From Betaproteobacteria bacterium (GTDB lineage: Bacteria; Pseudomonadota; Gammaproteobacteria; Burkholderiales; SHXO01), in the NCBI GenBank assembly GCA_025356655.1, contig JANXRW010000142.1:1-64000 (forward strand): a DNA stretch of 64,000 bases, in the 5' to 3' direction. Positions 1 through 11,216 of the stretch are shown here, one piece after another. A program made the position numbers and the translations under genes. The notes below the pieces were generated by a model. That model searched no databases and was not told the DNA's origin. It worked only from the letters and a program-made list of their open reading frames with translations. The first letter of the stretch is position 1; each line of letters starts with the position of its first letter.

Positions 1-405
<405 letters not shown>

Positions 406-610
406 TCTCTGCTCCGCAATTACCTGTCGGTCTACGTCGGTGGATAAATCCACCAGCGCTTTCCAACTTGTTTTCGCGGGCACTTCCGATAATTCAAAAC
501 TCATGGCGCACCCACGTCTTTCGCACGTTCTCACAGAACTTTCGTCCCGAAATTCCGTAGCGAAATCAGTAAGGCTGCCCGGAAGCGCCCACACCTATCG
601 GCTGTTCAAA

Positions 611-624
611 TTTTTAAAGAGCTG
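611..624 (-). promoter_or_regulatory. boxA-like rRNA antitermination element in the 16S leader
   Basis: Minus strand reads CAGCTCTTTAAAAA, followed by AACAGCCGATAGGTGTGGGCGC, typical of rRNA leaders. Confidence 0.75.
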
Positions 625-671
625 TCCCGTCACGCGCTTGCTTTGCAGTCCGTGCGCCACGGGAGGAACGG

Positions 672-699
672 ATTATACGGATGCAAAAGCGGACGTCAA
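672..699 (-). promoter_or_regulatory. Sigma-70 rRNA promoter
   Basis: Minus strand TTGACG-N16-TATAAT about 270 nt upstream of the 16S 5' end. Confidence 0.85.
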
Positions 700-752
700 G
701 CATTCCGCAAAACTTTCGTCTTTTAGGCTCGACGGCACGGCATGGCACCAGC

Positions 753-1952
753 TCAGGCGAGCGCGACCCGGGCGAAACGGCGCTTACCCACCTGGAGAAT
801 CACGGTGGTGCCGCGCTGCAGCAGCAGGGCTTTGTCGGAGACCTTGGCCCCGTCCACGCGCACGCCCCCCGCATCGATGGCGCGCAGCGCCTCAGAGGTG
901 CTGGCGGTCAACCCAATCCGTCGCAGCACCTGGCTGAGCCGCAGGTCCTCCCCCTGAAGCTTCAAGTGGTGCTCCTGGATATCCTCTGGCAACTGGCCCT
1001 GCCGGAACCGTGCCTCGAACTGGGCGTTCGCGTGCTCGGCGGCCTGCGCTCCATGAAACCGCGCGACGATCTCGCGGGCGAGCAGAACCTTTATATCCCG
1101 TGGATTTCGCCCCTGCTGTGTTTCCTGGCGCCAGCCCTCGATGACGGAGCCGGACTCCAGCGATAGCAGCTCCAGATAACGCCACATCAAGGGATCCGAA
1201 ATGGACATCAGCTTGCCGAAGATCTCCCCTGCGGGCTCGTTTATACCCACGTAATTGCCCAGAGACTTGGACATCTTATTCACCCCGTCCAACCCTTCCA
1301 GCAGGGGCATGGTTAAGATGCACTGCGGCGGTTGCCCGAAGTGCTTCTGCAGTTCCCTGCCCACGAGCAGATTGAACTTCTGGTCCGTGCCCCCCAACTC
1401 CAGATCCGCCCGCAGGGCGACGGAGTCGTAACCCTGCACCAGCGGATACAGGAACTCATGGATGGCAATGGGTTGGTTCCCCCGGTAGCGCTTGCCGAAA
1501 TCATCCCGCTCGAGCATCCGGGCTACGGTATGAGTAGAGGCCAGTTTGATCAGGTCTCCGGCGCTCTGGCGCCCCATCCAAGTCGAGTTGAAAGCCACTT
1601 CGGTGCGATCAGGGTCCAGGAGCTTGAAAACCTGCTCTTTATAAGTGCGCGCGTTCGCCTCGACCTGGTCGGGTGACAGCGGGGGCCGTGTGGCGTTCTT
1701 CCCGGTCGGATCTCCAATGAGGCCGGTAAAATCCCCAATCAAGAAGATGATGTGGTGCCCCAGGTCCTGCAGTTGCCGGAGCTTGGTGATGAGCACCGTG
1801 TGCCCGAGATGTAGGTCCGGCGCCGTCGGGTCGAACCCAGCCTTGATGCGCAGGGGCCGGCCCAGGGCCAGCTTGGCGGCCATTTCTTGCTCGACGAGCA
1901 GTTCCTCGCAGCCCCGTTTGATGATGTCGAGGTTGCTCTCGACGGAACTCAT
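753..1952 (-). CDS. tyrS: Tyrosyl-tRNA synthetase
   Basis: Full-length ORF with HLGHT (HIGH-type), KMSKS and a C-terminal S4-like domain. Confidence 0.97.
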   Translation of the reverse strand: MSSVESNLDIIKRGCEELLVEQEMAAKLALGRPLRIKAGFDPTAPDLHLGHTVLITKLRQLQDLGHHIIFLIGDFTGLIGDPTGKNATRPPLSPDQVEANARTYKEQVFKLLDPDRTEVAFNSTWMGRQSAGDLIKLASTHTVARMLERDDFGKRYRGNQPIAIHEFLYPLVQGYDSVALRADLELGGTDQKFNLLVGRELQKHFGQPPQCILTMPLLEGLDGVNKMSKSLGNYVGINEPAGEIFGKLMSISDPLMWRYLELLSLESGSVIEGWRQETQQGRNPRDIKVLLAREIVARFHGAQAAEHANAQFEARFRQGQLPEDIQEHHLKLQGEDLRLSQVLRRIGLTASTSEALRAIDAGGVRVDGAKVSDKALLLQRGTTVILQVGKRRFARVALA

Positions 1953-2067
1953 CAGCGCATCACCATAAAGAAGCGTGCGCCACCGCCGTTAACCCAGGTA
2001 AGAAGTGCCCGCAGGGGGCACGGGCATGAACTATGCGTTTTCATGAAATCCGTTAAATGCAGTTTTC

Positions 2068-3462
2068 TTGCAACCGTGTAAAATGTGCGCCTCGTGGAGT
2101 GGTCAGGAAACGGATCCCATTGAGGTGTCGCCACGATTAGCCGCCAAGAAGCCAAGGAAAACCAACATTCTAGCCGAAACAGACGAGCAACTCCGCCGCC
2201 GCCGCAGCCGTTTATGGCTCGTGGGACTTCTGAGCCTGCCCCTAATTGGTGCGGTCGCCGCCTTCGGAATCGCTCCCAACACCATAACGGAGCCCGTGAC
2301 CCTGCGCGAAGTGGTTGACGATCTGGCGCTGGAGGTGCCCGCTTCAGAGGTGTCCACCGACGAGCCGTTCTGGCGTGAGGAGCGAATTCAGCGCGGCGAT
2401 ACGGTGGCATCGCTCCTCTCCAGGCTTCAGGTCGACGATGCTGAAGCGCTGCGCTTCCTCCGGTCGTCCGAGCGCGTACGGCCGCTTTACCAACTGGTCC
2501 CCGGCCGCATCCTGCGAGCAGTCACCAAGGCCTCCGGTGAATTGGTGTCGCTTCGCTATGCCACCAGCGACGGGACAGAACTACGGGTCGAGCGCACGGA
2601 CATCGGATTCAAGGCCACGCAGCGTGTCCTGGAGATGGAACGGCGGCTGGTGATGAGTTCGGGGGAAATTCACAGTTCGCTTTTTGCAGCCATGGACAGC
2701 GCGGGCTTGGGCGACCACGTGGCCACGCAACTGGCAGACATATTCTCCGCGGAGATCGACTTCAACCGGGATCTGCGTCCAGGGGACCGGTTCTCGGTGG
2801 TGTTCGAGGCGTTTTACCACGAGGGGGAATTCGTTCGCACGGGCCGCATCGTAGGCAGCGAGTTCATCTCCCGCGGCACCCGGCACCGGGCCGTCTACTT
2901 CCCTGACGGCGCAGGTGGCGGCTACTTCACGCCCGAGGGGCGTAACCTCAAGCGGGCCTTTCTGCGCTCACCACTGGAGTTCTCCCGTATCAGTTCGGGC
3001 TTCAGTGAATCGAGGCTCCACCCGGTACTGAACGTCTGGCGCGCGCATCGCGGCGTGGACTATGCGGCCCCGACGGGAACTCGCGTACGTAGCACAGCCG
3101 ACGGTGAGATCATCTTCGCGGGTCATCAAAGCGGCTACGGCAATGTGGTCGTGGTGCGGCACCGCAGCGGCTATGCCACGGCCTACGGGCACCTTTCGGG
3201 CTTTTCCCGCGGGCTTCATACTGGCCAGCGCATTGGCCAAGGCGACGTGATCGGCTATGTGGGAATGACAGGGCTCGCCACCGGTCCTCACCTTCACTAC
3301 GAGTTTCGGGTCAACGGCGTGCATCAGAATCCCCTGCGCATGGCCACACCGGGGGGCGAGCCCATTACACCCGGACGTCGCCCGCAGTTCGAGGGCGCGG
3401 TCGCGCAGATGCTGGAGCGCCTGGACCTGATCCGAGGCATGAATCTGGCACTGGTCAACTGA
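2068..3462 (+). CDS. M23 family metallopeptidase (OapA/LysM-like N-terminal region, membrane anchored)
   Basis: HRGVDYAAPTGTRVRS...GHLSGFS...GPHLHYEF zinc peptidase motifs; exact start uncertain. Confidence 0.93.
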   Translation: MQPCKMCASWSGQETDPIEVSPRLAAKKPRKTNILAETDEQLRRRRSRLWLVGLLSLPLIGAVAAFGIAPNTITEPVTLREVVDDLALEVPASEVSTDEPFWREERIQRGDTVASLLSRLQVDDAEALRFLRSSERVRPLYQLVPGRILRAVTKASGELVSLRYATSDGTELRVERTDIGFKATQRVLEMERRLVMSSGEIHSSLFAAMDSAGLGDHVATQLADIFSAEIDFNRDLRPGDRFSVVFEAFYHEGEFVRTGRIVGSEFISRGTRHRAVYFPDGAGGGYFTPEGRNLKRAFLRSPLEFSRISSGFSESRLHPVLNVWRAHRGVDYAAPTGTRVRSTADGEIIFAGHQSGYGNVVVVRHRSGYATAYGHLSGFSRGLHTGQRIGQGDVIGYVGMTGLATGPHLHYEFRVNGVHQNPLRMATPGGEPITPGRRPQFEGAVAQMLERLDLIRGMNLALVN

Positions 3463-3506
3463 CCCTGCCCACCCAGCTACACCGCGGGCCCTACATCCTG
3501 GGGCTC

Positions 3507-4574
3507 ATGTCTGGCACCAGCCTCGACGGCGTGGATGCCGTCGCAGTGGATTTCGGTCGCGCCCCCTGGAGGCTCGCCGGCTCGATCTACCGCCCCTACC
3601 CGCCGGCGCTTCGCCAGCAGTTCGCTGACATCCAGCAGCCGGGCTTTGACGAATTCAACCGTGGGGGGCTATTGGCGGGCGACCTGTGCCGCGAGTACGC
3701 TCGGGCGGTGGCCGGCCTGCTCAGCGCGGCCGGAATCTCCCCTCTGCAGGTCGCGGCCATTGGCTGTCACGGACAGACCTTACGCCACCAGCCCGGCCTC
3801 GGGTACACGCTGCAACTAATGAATGGCGGACTGCTAGCGGAGCTGAGCGGGTGCCCGGTGATCTGCGATTTCCGCAGCAGAGATGTCGCTGCGGGCGGCC
3901 AGGGCGCACCACTCGTTCCAGCCTTCCACCAAGCGGCCTTCGCGCACCCGTCGCGGCATCGGGCGCTGGTCAACATCGGCGGCATTGCCAATATTACGGA
4001 CCTGGCTCCCGGGCGCGCCGTCAGCGGATTCGACTGCGGCCCCGGCAACGTGCTGCTCGACGGATGGGCGGAGCGGCATTTAGGCGCGCCCTATGACGGC
4101 GGCGGTCAATTCGCGCGGCGCGGGGTTGTTGATTCCGCTCTCCTGAAGCGCCTGCTGGCCGAGCCCTTCCTCCAAATGCCACCTCCCAAGAGCACGGGAC
4201 GCGAAACCTTCAATCTGGATTGGGTGGAACGGTCTTTGCGCAACGGGCTCAGGCCCCAGGACGTGCAGGCCACATTGCTTGAGGTCACGGTAGTGGCCAT
4301 CGGGCAAGCGTTGCGGCGCTATTGCGAAGGGACGGAGGAACTCTACGTCTGCGGTGGGGGTGCGCACAACTTGCGGTTGATGGAGCGACTGGCGGAGACC
4401 CTTCCCGGCGTGCGGCTCGCTCCGAGCGATGAACTAGGAATCGCCGCCGACTGGGTAGAGGCCTTCGCATTTGCTTGGCTGGCCAAGCAACACCTAGACG
4501 GAGCGGCGGGAAACGTCCCTTCGGTCACCGGGGCCGCTGGCCCCCGGGTGCTGGGTGCACTCTATCCGGCCTGA
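3507..4574 (+). CDS. anmK: Anhydro-N-acetylmuramic acid kinase (true start probably slightly upstream, possibly non-ATG)
   Basis: GLMSGTSLDGVDAVAVDF, IGCHGQT, NIGGIAN, FDCGPGN motifs. Confidence 0.95.
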   Translation: MSGTSLDGVDAVAVDFGRAPWRLAGSIYRPYPPALRQQFADIQQPGFDEFNRGGLLAGDLCREYARAVAGLLSAAGISPLQVAAIGCHGQTLRHQPGLGYTLQLMNGGLLAELSGCPVICDFRSRDVAAGGQGAPLVPAFHQAAFAHPSRHRALVNIGGIANITDLAPGRAVSGFDCGPGNVLLDGWAERHLGAPYDGGGQFARRGVVDSALLKRLLAEPFLQMPPPKSTGRETFNLDWVERSLRNGLRPQDVQATLLEVTVVAIGQALRRYCEGTEELYVCGGGAHNLRLMERLAETLPGVRLAPSDELGIAADWVEAFAFAWLAKQHLDGAAGNVPSVTGAAGPRVLGALYPA

Positions 4575-4601
4575 GGCCGTGTGATCCTTGGTCGGACGGC
4601 C

Positions 4602-4952
4602 TTAGGCGGAGAACGACGAGCCGCAACCGCAGGTGGAAGTCGCATTGGGGTTCTTGATGACGAACTGAGCCCCCTCGATACCGTCCGTGTAATCGATTTC
4701 TGCGCCGACTAAATACTGGTAGCTCATGGGATCGATCAGCAACGTCACGCCGTTCTTGACCATGGCCGTGTCGTCCTCGCTGACCGCCTCGTCAAACGTG
4801 AACCCGTATTGGAAGCCGGAGCAACCGCCGCCCGTAACGAACACGCGCAGTTTGAGTTCTTCGTTCCCTTCCTCGTCGATCAGTTCGCGAACCTTGTTAG
4901 CTGCACTGTCGGTGAAGATCAGCGGGCTGGGTATTTCCGACATGGCGTTCAT
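4602..4952 (-). CDS. erpA: Iron-sulfur cluster insertion protein ErpA
   Basis: A-type carrier with the three conserved cysteines (GGCSGFQY ... CGCGSSF). Confidence 0.95.
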   Translation of the reverse strand: MNAMSEIPSPLIFTDSAANKVRELIDEEGNEELKLRVFVTGGGCSGFQYGFTFDEAVSEDDTAMVKNGVTLLIDPMSYQYLVGAEIDYTDGIEGAQFVIKNPNATSTCGCGSSFSA

Positions 4953-5419
4953 TGTTCTGCTCCCGGTTTACCCGCTATTAGATCAGTATGCGCCCCATCC
5001 ATCGGGGGGTCAACGCCCTCAGGCGCTCTGGGCAACGCCAGCAGCGTGGCGGAATGGGTTCCGTCCTCGTGCACGAGCCGCCCTTGTACCACTGCGCCGA
5101 CCTGGATCTCAAGGCTGCGGTAGTGCACGTCGCCTTGGACCTTGGCGTGCACCTGCAATTCCAAGTACTCCGTTGCATGCACGGGCCCCAGGACTGCGCC
5201 ATTGATCAGCGCATGGGACACATGGATCTCGCCCTCGATCCGCGCCTTCTCACTGAGCACCAGCGTCGCCGGCTCGCCGCCAGTGGATCGCACGTTCCCC
5301 TTCACCCAGCCATCCACGCGCAGGCCGCCCGTGAAGGACAGGTCGCCGTCGACCACGGTGCCGTGCCCCACGAGGCTGTCAATGCGGGCCTTGGGCTTGT
5401 TCGATCCACCTCCGAACAT
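4949..5419 (-). CDS. Bactofilin family protein
   Basis: DUF583/bactofilin-like repeat core ([55 protein letters not shown]). Confidence 0.9.
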   Translation of the reverse strand: MFGGGSNKPKARIDSLVGHGTVVDGDLSFTGGLRVDGWVKGNVRSTGGEPATLVLSEKARIEGEIHVSHALINGAVLGPVHATEYLELQVHAKVQGDVHYRSLEIQVGAVVQGRLVHEDGTHSATLLALPRAPEGVDPPMDGAHTDLIAGKPGAEQ

Positions 5420-5433
5420 TGGAGCGCCTCCCT

Positions 5434-6132
5434 TTAGGATAGGTTAACGATTTGGGACGATACCGGTGTATCCCCACCGTTTTCAAACACGCGTACTTGT
5501 ACGCGCTTGACCACTGCAGCTCGCGGGACGTTGAAGGTCCCTTCGATGCGCTGGTAAAGCCGGAAGCTCAAGGTGTAGCCCGGGGACTCCCGCCGCGCCG
5601 GGAGGACCAGGACCTGAGTCCGCCCTTCCTGCTCCAAATCCACCACCAACTCGAGCCGCCCCTCAAAACCTGGCCCACGGCTTCGGGTGTGCACCAAGAG
5701 GAAGCGATAACGCAACTCCCCGGGCAAGGCCTGGGGCTCGACCCGCAAACGGTTGATCCGGACGGCGCCGGCGGCGTCCCGGCGGCCTAGCCCCAGGGTC
5801 TGAAAAAAAGCCAGATCTTCCTTGAGCAGTGCGTTTTCATCGGCCTGCGCCTTTAACTGAGCAGACAGATTGGCCTGGGTGGCATGTTCAATTTCCAGTT
5901 GGCGTTCCAGGGCCGCGGGGCGCAGCGGCGTCTCTGACTCAGCGGCCGCCAGCGGCTGCACGCCACCGGTAGGCTGTGCATGTCGCCCTAGCGCATAGCC
6001 TGCCCCGAGGGCTAATGTCAGGCAAAGGGCCAGGGCCAACCCAATCAGCGCCCAAGCGGCACCAGAGAGCTCCTGGCGGATGGCGACGGGGCCGGCTCTC
6101 AGACTGAAGCCAACTCTGCGCGAGCGAGCCAC
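5434..6132 (-). CDS. Membrane-anchored coiled-coil protein (DUF6776-like)
   Basis: N-terminal TM helix, coiled coil, beta-rich C-terminal domain; position between argC and a bactofilin. Confidence 0.7.
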   Translation of the reverse strand: MARSRRVGFSLRAGPVAIRQELSGAAWALIGLALALCLTLALGAGYALGRHAQPTGGVQPLAAAESETPLRPAALERQLEIEHATQANLSAQLKAQADENALLKEDLAFFQTLGLGRRDAAGAVRINRLRVEPQALPGELRYRFLLVHTRSRGPGFEGRLELVVDLEQEGRTQVLVLPARRESPGYTLSFRLYQRIEGTFNVPRAAVVKRVQVRVFENGGDTPVSSQIVNLS

Positions 6133-7161
6133 TCAGGGTAGCAGGGCAACCTGCTCGAGGCCGGAGGTCTCGGCCAGGTCAAACATGATGTTCATGTTCT
6201 GCACCGCCTGCCCGGCCGCCCCCTTGACCAGGTTATCGATCACCGAGAGCACGACCACCATGTCCGCCCCTTGTGGCCGATGCACCGCGAGCCTGCAGGT
6301 ATTGGCGCCGCGGACGCCACGGGTCTCGGGATGGCTCCCGACCGGCATCACGTCCACGAAGGGTTCACCCCGGTAGCGTTCCTCATAGAGGGCCTGGAGG
6401 TCGGTGACCTGAGTCTGGCGCGCGTAGAGGGTCGCATGAATACCCCGGATCGCCGGCGTCAGATGCGGCACGAAGGTAAGCCCGACGTCGCTTCCCCGCA
6501 GCATAGAAAGTCCCTGCCGGATCTCCGGCAGATGCCGGTGGCCAGGCACGCCGTAGGCCTTGAAGCTGTCCGCTGCCTCCGCGAAGAGGCTGTGGGTTTC
6601 CGCCTTTCGGCCAGCGCCGCTCACCCCGGACTTGGCGTCGGCAATGAGTTGGCCCGCATCGACCACACCCGCCTCGAGCAGGGGCAGGAACCCCAACTGA
6701 ACGGCCGTCGGGTAGCACCCCGGATTTGCAACTAGCCGTGCCGTACGGATCTGCTCGCGGTTCATCTCGGGCAAACCGTAGACCGCTTCACCGAGCAGTT
6801 CCGGGCAGGCGTGAGGCTCCCCATACCACTGCGTCCAGAGCGCAGCATCGCGCAGGCGGAAATCTGCCGCCAGGTCAATCACGCGCACACCGGACGCCAG
6901 CAGTTCGGGAACCTGCCGCATAGCCACCCCCGTGGGAGTCGCGAAAAAGACCAAATCGCAGGTCTGCAACTGTGCCGTGGCTGGATCAGAGAATGCCAGG
7001 TCCAGATGCCCGCGAAGGTTCTGAAACATCGTGGCGACGGGTATCCCCGCCTCCTTCCGCGAGGTGATGGCCACCAGTTCGACTGCGGGATGGCGAGACA
7101 GTAGCCGCAGCAACTCCACTCCCGTATAGCCGGTTCCGCCAACGATAGCCGCGCGAATCAT
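6133..7161 (-). CDS. argC: N-acetyl-gamma-glutamyl-phosphate reductase
   Basis: [29 protein letters not shown] motifs. Confidence 0.97.
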   Translation of the reverse strand: MIRAAIVGGTGYTGVELLRLLSRHPAVELVAITSRKEAGIPVATMFQNLRGHLDLAFSDPATAQLQTCDLVFFATPTGVAMRQVPELLASGVRVIDLAADFRLRDAALWTQWYGEPHACPELLGEAVYGLPEMNREQIRTARLVANPGCYPTAVQLGFLPLLEAGVVDAGQLIADAKSGVSGAGRKAETHSLFAEAADSFKAYGVPGHRHLPEIRQGLSMLRGSDVGLTFVPHLTPAIRGIHATLYARQTQVTDLQALYEERYRGEPFVDVMPVGSHPETRGVRGANTCRLAVHRPQGADMVVVLSVIDNLVKGAAGQAVQNMNIMFDLAETSGLEQVALLP

Positions 7162-7264
7162 CTTCAGTCCCTTTTTGTTACCTGCCCCGACGGGCTCCTT
7201 CGCCGCGCTTGCGCCCGCAGTATAGTCCTCACGTCAACCGAAGGCCCTTCTTGGGGACGCACGA

Positions 7265-7294
7265 ACAAAAAAGCCGCCCTCGGGCGGCTTTTCT
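7265..7294 (-). terminator. Rho-independent terminator downstream of rpsI
   Basis: Perfect hairpin AAAAGCCGCC-CTC-GGGCGGCTTTT; minus-strand reading ends in a T-rich tract. Confidence 0.85.
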
Positions 7295-7307
7295 GCAGGC
7301 GCCAGGA

Positions 7308-7700
7308 TCAGCGCTTGGAGAACTGCTTGCGACGACGGGCCTTGTGGAAACCAACCTTCTTTCGCTCCACTTCCCGCGCATCGCGCGTCACCAGCCCTGC
7401 CTTCTTGAGAGAGGGCTTCAGGGTGGCATCGTAATTGATGAGCGCCCGAGTAATGCCGTGGCGGGCAGCACCCGCTTGGCCGGACTCGCCGCCACCCTTG
7501 ACGTTGATAGCGATATCGAAAGTCAACAGATGGTTTGCCAAAGCCAACGGCTGGCGCACGATCATGCGCCCGGTCTCCCGCGAAAAGAACTCGTCCACCG
7601 GACGCCCGTTGACTACGATTGCGCCCTTGCCGGGCCGCAAGAAGACACGCGCGACCGCGCTTTTGCGACGGCCCGTTCCGTAATAGTGCTGCATCGCCAT
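7308..7700 (-). CDS. rpsI: 30S ribosomal protein S9
   Basis: [14 protein letters not shown] ... C-terminal [17 protein letters not shown]. Confidence 0.98.
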   Translation of the reverse strand: MAMQHYYGTGRRKSAVARVFLRPGKGAIVVNGRPVDEFFSRETGRMIVRQPLALANHLLTFDIAINVKGGGESGQAGAARHGITRALINYDATLKPSLKKAGLVTRDAREVERKKVGFHKARRRKQFSKR

Positions 7701-7725
7701 GGTTATGTGTCGCCTCGCCCCTGAG

Positions 7726-8154
7726 CTAGAACGTCAGTTCCTGGGGCTGCTGTGCCGCATGCGGATGGCTGGCCCCGGAATAAATTTTCAGTTTGCGGAA
7801 CATCGCGTACCCAAGAGGCCCCTTGGGCAGCATGCCCTTGACGGCTTTTTCCAGGGGGCGCGAGGGAAACCGCGCGTGCATCTTGCCAAATGTGGTCTTG
7901 AAAATGCCGCCGACAAAGCCACTGTGCCGATAGTAGATCTTTTTATCGGCCTTATCGCCCGTGACGCGCATCTTGTCGACGTTCACCACGACGATGAAGT
8001 CCCCGGTGTCCACATGAGGCGTGAACTCAGGCTTGTGTTTGCCGCGCAGCCGCTTGGCTATTTCCACGGCGAGCCGGCCGAGAACACGGTCAGTCGCATC
8101 GATGAGGACCCAGGCGCGCTGGACTTCGGCGGGCTTGGCCGAGAAGGTTTTCAT
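7726..8154 (-). CDS. rplM: 50S ribosomal protein L13
   Basis: [44 protein letters not shown]. Confidence 0.98.
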   Translation of the reverse strand: MKTFSAKPAEVQRAWVLIDATDRVLGRLAVEIAKRLRGKHKPEFTPHVDTGDFIVVVNVDKMRVTGDKADKKIYYRHSGFVGGIFKTTFGKMHARFPSRPLEKAVKGMLPKGPLGYAMFRKLKIYSGASHPHAAQQPQELTF

Positions 8155-8176
8155 GAAGCGGTTCCCTCAAAACAGA

Positions 8177-8210
8177 CTATCGCCTGCGGATAGAAAGCCG
8201 CAGATGATAG
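8177..8210 (-). promoter_or_regulatory. Candidate rplM leader hairpin
   Basis: Inverted repeat CTATCGCCTGCGG / CCGCAGATGATAG (11 of 13 pairs match, 8-nt loop) about 20 nt upstream of the rplM start. Confidence 0.55.
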
Positions 8211-8336
8211 GGTGTGGCCGGGGAGATGTCAACTCATACCTTGCGTGGGATCCCCGGAGGGCGGCGCAGTGCCTCTTTCGGCCCAGAGCCGCCTGAATTC
8301 GGCCATAATCCGCGCGTCTACTTATCCCACAAGCCC

Positions 8337-9518
8337 ATGCTGCAGAAACTCTGGCTGACCTTCGCGCAGGTAGCGACCCTTGGTTTGGGGCTGCTGCTCG
8401 TGGTCGAGACCTTGCGCCCGGATTTGCTTCCTCTTCGACCCGGTCCGGCGAGCGGGTCGCGCCCGGAAGTGCAGGCGCGGGCAAGCGCGCGCGAGGCGGT
8501 GGGCGGCGCGATCTCTTACAGTACGGCGGCACGCCGGGCGATGCCTGCGGTGGTCAACATCTTCACGAGCAAGGAAGTTAAGAAGCGGCGCCCGCCCTTC
8601 ATGGACGATCCGGTATTCCGGCGCTTTTTCGGTGACGCCGGCGAAGCCGACACGCAGCGCAGTTCCAGCCTCGGCTCGGGTGTGATCGTGCGCCCCGATG
8701 GTTACATTCTGACCAACAATCACGTGGTTCGAACCGCCGACGAGATCCAAGTCGCGCTCAACGACGGCCGCCAAGCGCGGGCGAAGATCGTCGGTCTGGA
8801 CCCCGAGAGCGACTTGGCTGTGCTGCGCGTGGATATGAACTCCCTGCCGGCCATTTCCTTCGGCCAATCAGAGCGACTCGCCGTCGGCGACGTGGTGCTG
8901 GCCATCGGAAACCCCTTCGGGGTAGGCCAGACGGTGACGATGGGGATCGTCAGCGCGCTGGGGCGCAGCCACTTGGGCATCAACACCTTTGAGGACTTCG
9001 TTCAGACCGATGCTGCCATCAACCCCGGCAACTCAGGCGGTGCGCTGGTGGACACAGCCGGGAATCTGATTGGTGTGAATACGGCGATCTTCTCGCAGAG
9101 CGGCGGCAATCTGGGAATCGGCTTCGCCATCCCGGCCCACCTTGCTCGGAAGGTCATGGACGAGATCATCCAAACGGGAGGGGTTACCCGCGGCTGGATC
9201 GGCGTGGAGGTTCAGGATCTCACCTCGGAGTTGGCGGAGTCGTTCAAGCTGCCGGCCTTGCACGGGGTGCTCATCGCCGGCGTGGTCAAGGGCGGGCCGG
9301 CGGATCGGGCGGGTGTGAGAGCGGGCGACATCCTGATCGGGATCGGCAGCAAGGCCGTAGGCGACTCTTCCGCCATGCTCAACCTGGTGGCCGGCTCGCC
9401 GCCCGGCAAGGCCACGACGTTGAAGCTCATGCGCAACAACGCTGAACTAATCGTAACCGTAGCCGTCGGCAAACGCCCCAAAGCCAAGCCGGGGGGGGAC
9501 GCGGACGAGGACAACTAG
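8337..9518 (+). CDS. Do-like serine endoprotease with one PDZ domain (DegS/AlgW-like)
   Basis: TM anchor, catalytic TNNHVV...DLAVL...NPGNSGGALV, C-terminal PDZ; ATG at 8337 fits the anchor better than the ORF-track start. Confidence 0.92.
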   Translation: MLQKLWLTFAQVATLGLGLLLVVETLRPDLLPLRPGPASGSRPEVQARASAREAVGGAISYSTAARRAMPAVVNIFTSKEVKKRRPPFMDDPVFRRFFGDAGEADTQRSSSLGSGVIVRPDGYILTNNHVVRTADEIQVALNDGRQARAKIVGLDPESDLAVLRVDMNSLPAISFGQSERLAVGDVVLAIGNPFGVGQTVTMGIVSALGRSHLGINTFEDFVQTDAAINPGNSGGALVDTAGNLIGVNTAIFSQSGGNLGIGFAIPAHLARKVMDEIIQTGGVTRGWIGVEVQDLTSELAESFKLPALHGVLIAGVVKGGPADRAGVRAGDILIGIGSKAVGDSSAMLNLVAGSPPGKATTLKLMRNNAELIVTVAVGKRPKAKPGGDADEDN

Positions 9519-9525
9519 CGTGTTC

Positions 9526-10281
9526 TCAGGCCTCGGTGGTGGCAGCCGCTTTGTGCTTGGCGCGGTTCATCATCGCAGCGACGATAATTCCGGCTTCGTA
9601 GAGGATCGCAAGTGGCACTGCCAGCAGGCACTGCGAGGTCACGTCGGGGGGGGTCACGACAGCAGCCACCACGAAAGCGCCCACGATGACGTACGGACGA
9701 ATCTCGCGCAACTTCTCCACCGTGACCACGCCGACCTTCACCAGCAGAACGACCGCGATCGGGACCTCGAAGGTGGCGCCGAAGGCAAGGAACATATTAG
9801 CCACAAACCCGAAGTAGGCCCCGATGTCTGGCATCCACGCCACTCCCTCGGGCTGGAACGTCCGGATGACCCCGAACACCACTGGGAAAACGAGGAAGTA
9901 CGCGAAGGCCATGCCGCAGAAGAAGAGAAGGGTGCTCGACACCACCAGCGGCGCCACCATCTTCTTCTCGTGGTTATAGAGGCCCGGGGCGACAAAGGCC
10001 CAGAGTTGGTAGAGCACGTAGGGCAGCGCCACCATCAGCGCGGCCAGTAGCGTCACCTTCAGTGGGATGAAGAAGGGCGAAGTGATCTCCGTGGCGATCA
10101 TGGACACGCCCGACGGCAGTTTGTCCAGCATCGGCTTGGCCAGGAAGTGATAGATCTCCTTGGACCAAGGCGTCAAACACAGAAATACGACCAGCACGGC
10201 GGCGATAGCGCGCACCAAGCGGTTTCGCAATTCCACGAGATGCGAGATGAAACTCTCGGTCGCGGGTTCCTCGTCACTCAC
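9526..10281 (-). CDS. tatC: Sec-independent protein translocase TatC
   Basis: SHLVELRNRLVRA, multi-TM, MPDIGAYFGF. Confidence 0.97.
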   Translation of the reverse strand: MSDEEPATESFISHLVELRNRLVRAIAAVLVVFLCLTPWSKEIYHFLAKPMLDKLPSGVSMIATEITSPFFIPLKVTLLAALMVALPYVLYQLWAFVAPGLYNHEKKMVAPLVVSSTLLFFCGMAFAYFLVFPVVFGVIRTFQPEGVAWMPDIGAYFGFVANMFLAFGATFEVPIAVVLLVKVGVVTVEKLREIRPYVIVGAFVVAAVVTPPDVTSQCLLAVPLAILYEAGIIVAAMMNRAKHKAAATTEA

Positions 10282-10347
10282 GATGGCAGGGGCTTCCTTG
10301 CAGCGGTTGTCAGATACGGGCGCACGGCCCGGGAAGGCGGAGGCGGA

Positions 10348-10917
10348 TTAGCCCTGATGGCGAGGTTCTTCGGCGCTGACCGGAGGCGCCGGCGCCGGGT
10401 CGAGCTTCGGGGGAACATGGGCTAAGGGCTCCGGGAGGGCAAGTTCAGCCTGCGCCGACAACTCAGGGTCGATATCGGCCTGAGGAGCGCCCACCACCGC
10501 GCCATGGAAGGGCCAACCCCCGCCCGTTGCCACCTCAACGGGCGCCGCGTCCACAGCGGCGGCCGCGGATTGCGTTCCCATGTGGAGCGAAGGCGGCGCC
10601 ACGGCAGCCTGCACGTCCTGGCCCAACTTGTTCATCTCACTTTCAGCGGCCTGCATGGAGCGCGCGGCGTCCTCGAAGCCAGAACGCACCGAGGTCTCGA
10701 TGGAACGGGCGGCGTCCTCGACACTGCCCTGGATCTTTTTCAGGTCGGCCAGTTCCATCTCGCGGTTGATGTCGGCCTTCACTTCCGTCACGTAGCGCTG
10801 GAACCTGCCCAGAAGATGGCCCGCGGTCCGCGCGACACGCGGCAGCCGCTCGGGGCCGATCACCACAAGGGCGACGGCACCGATAACCGCAAGCTCGGAG
10901 AAGGAGAAGTCGAACAT
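10348..10917 (-). CDS. tatB: Sec-independent protein translocase TatB
   Basis: [33 protein letters not shown]. Confidence 0.96.
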   Translation of the reverse strand: MFDFSFSELAVIGAVALVVIGPERLPRVARTAGHLLGRFQRYVTEVKADINREMELADLKKIQGSVEDAARSIETSVRSGFEDAARSMQAAESEMNKLGQDVQAAVAPPSLHMGTQSAAAAVDAAPVEVATGGGWPFHGAVVGAPQADIDPELSAQAELALPEPLAHVPPKLDPAPAPPVSAEEPRHQG

Positions 10918-10948
10918 GGCCGTTGGGCGCTAGGCTGGCGTTGACCGC

Positions 10949-11182
10949 TCAGGACTTCGAGCGCTCCTTGATCTCGCCCTCGATCGGGTGTCCGGCCGCC
11001 GCATGTTCGAGCTTGGCGCCGGCTGCAGCCGGGTCCTTGTCTTCTTCGGTCTGCATGCCTTCCTTGAAGCCCTTAACCGCGCCGCCGAGGTCAGCGCCGA
11101 TGTTTTTCAGCTTCTTCGTGCCGAAGATCAGTACCACGACCACCAGCACGATGAGCCAGTGCCAGATGCTGAAGGATCCCAT
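10949..11182 (-). CDS. tatA: Sec-independent protein translocase TatA
   Basis: [43 protein letters not shown]. Confidence 0.97.
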   Translation of the reverse strand: MGSFSIWHWLIVLVVVVLIFGTKKLKNIGADLGGAVKGFKEGMQTEEDKDPAAAGAKLEHAAAGHPIEGEIKERSKS

Positions 11183-11216
11183 TCAGAAACTCCTCAAAAA
11201 AATGCTCGTTTGCCCC

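Noticed and set aside
9491-9498. G8 tract at the 3' end of the Do-like protease (also 9646-9653 in tatC and 16990-16997 in hisG) as phase-variation sites
   Set aside because: Several tracts of the same length in housekeeping genes suggest composition rather than contingency loci
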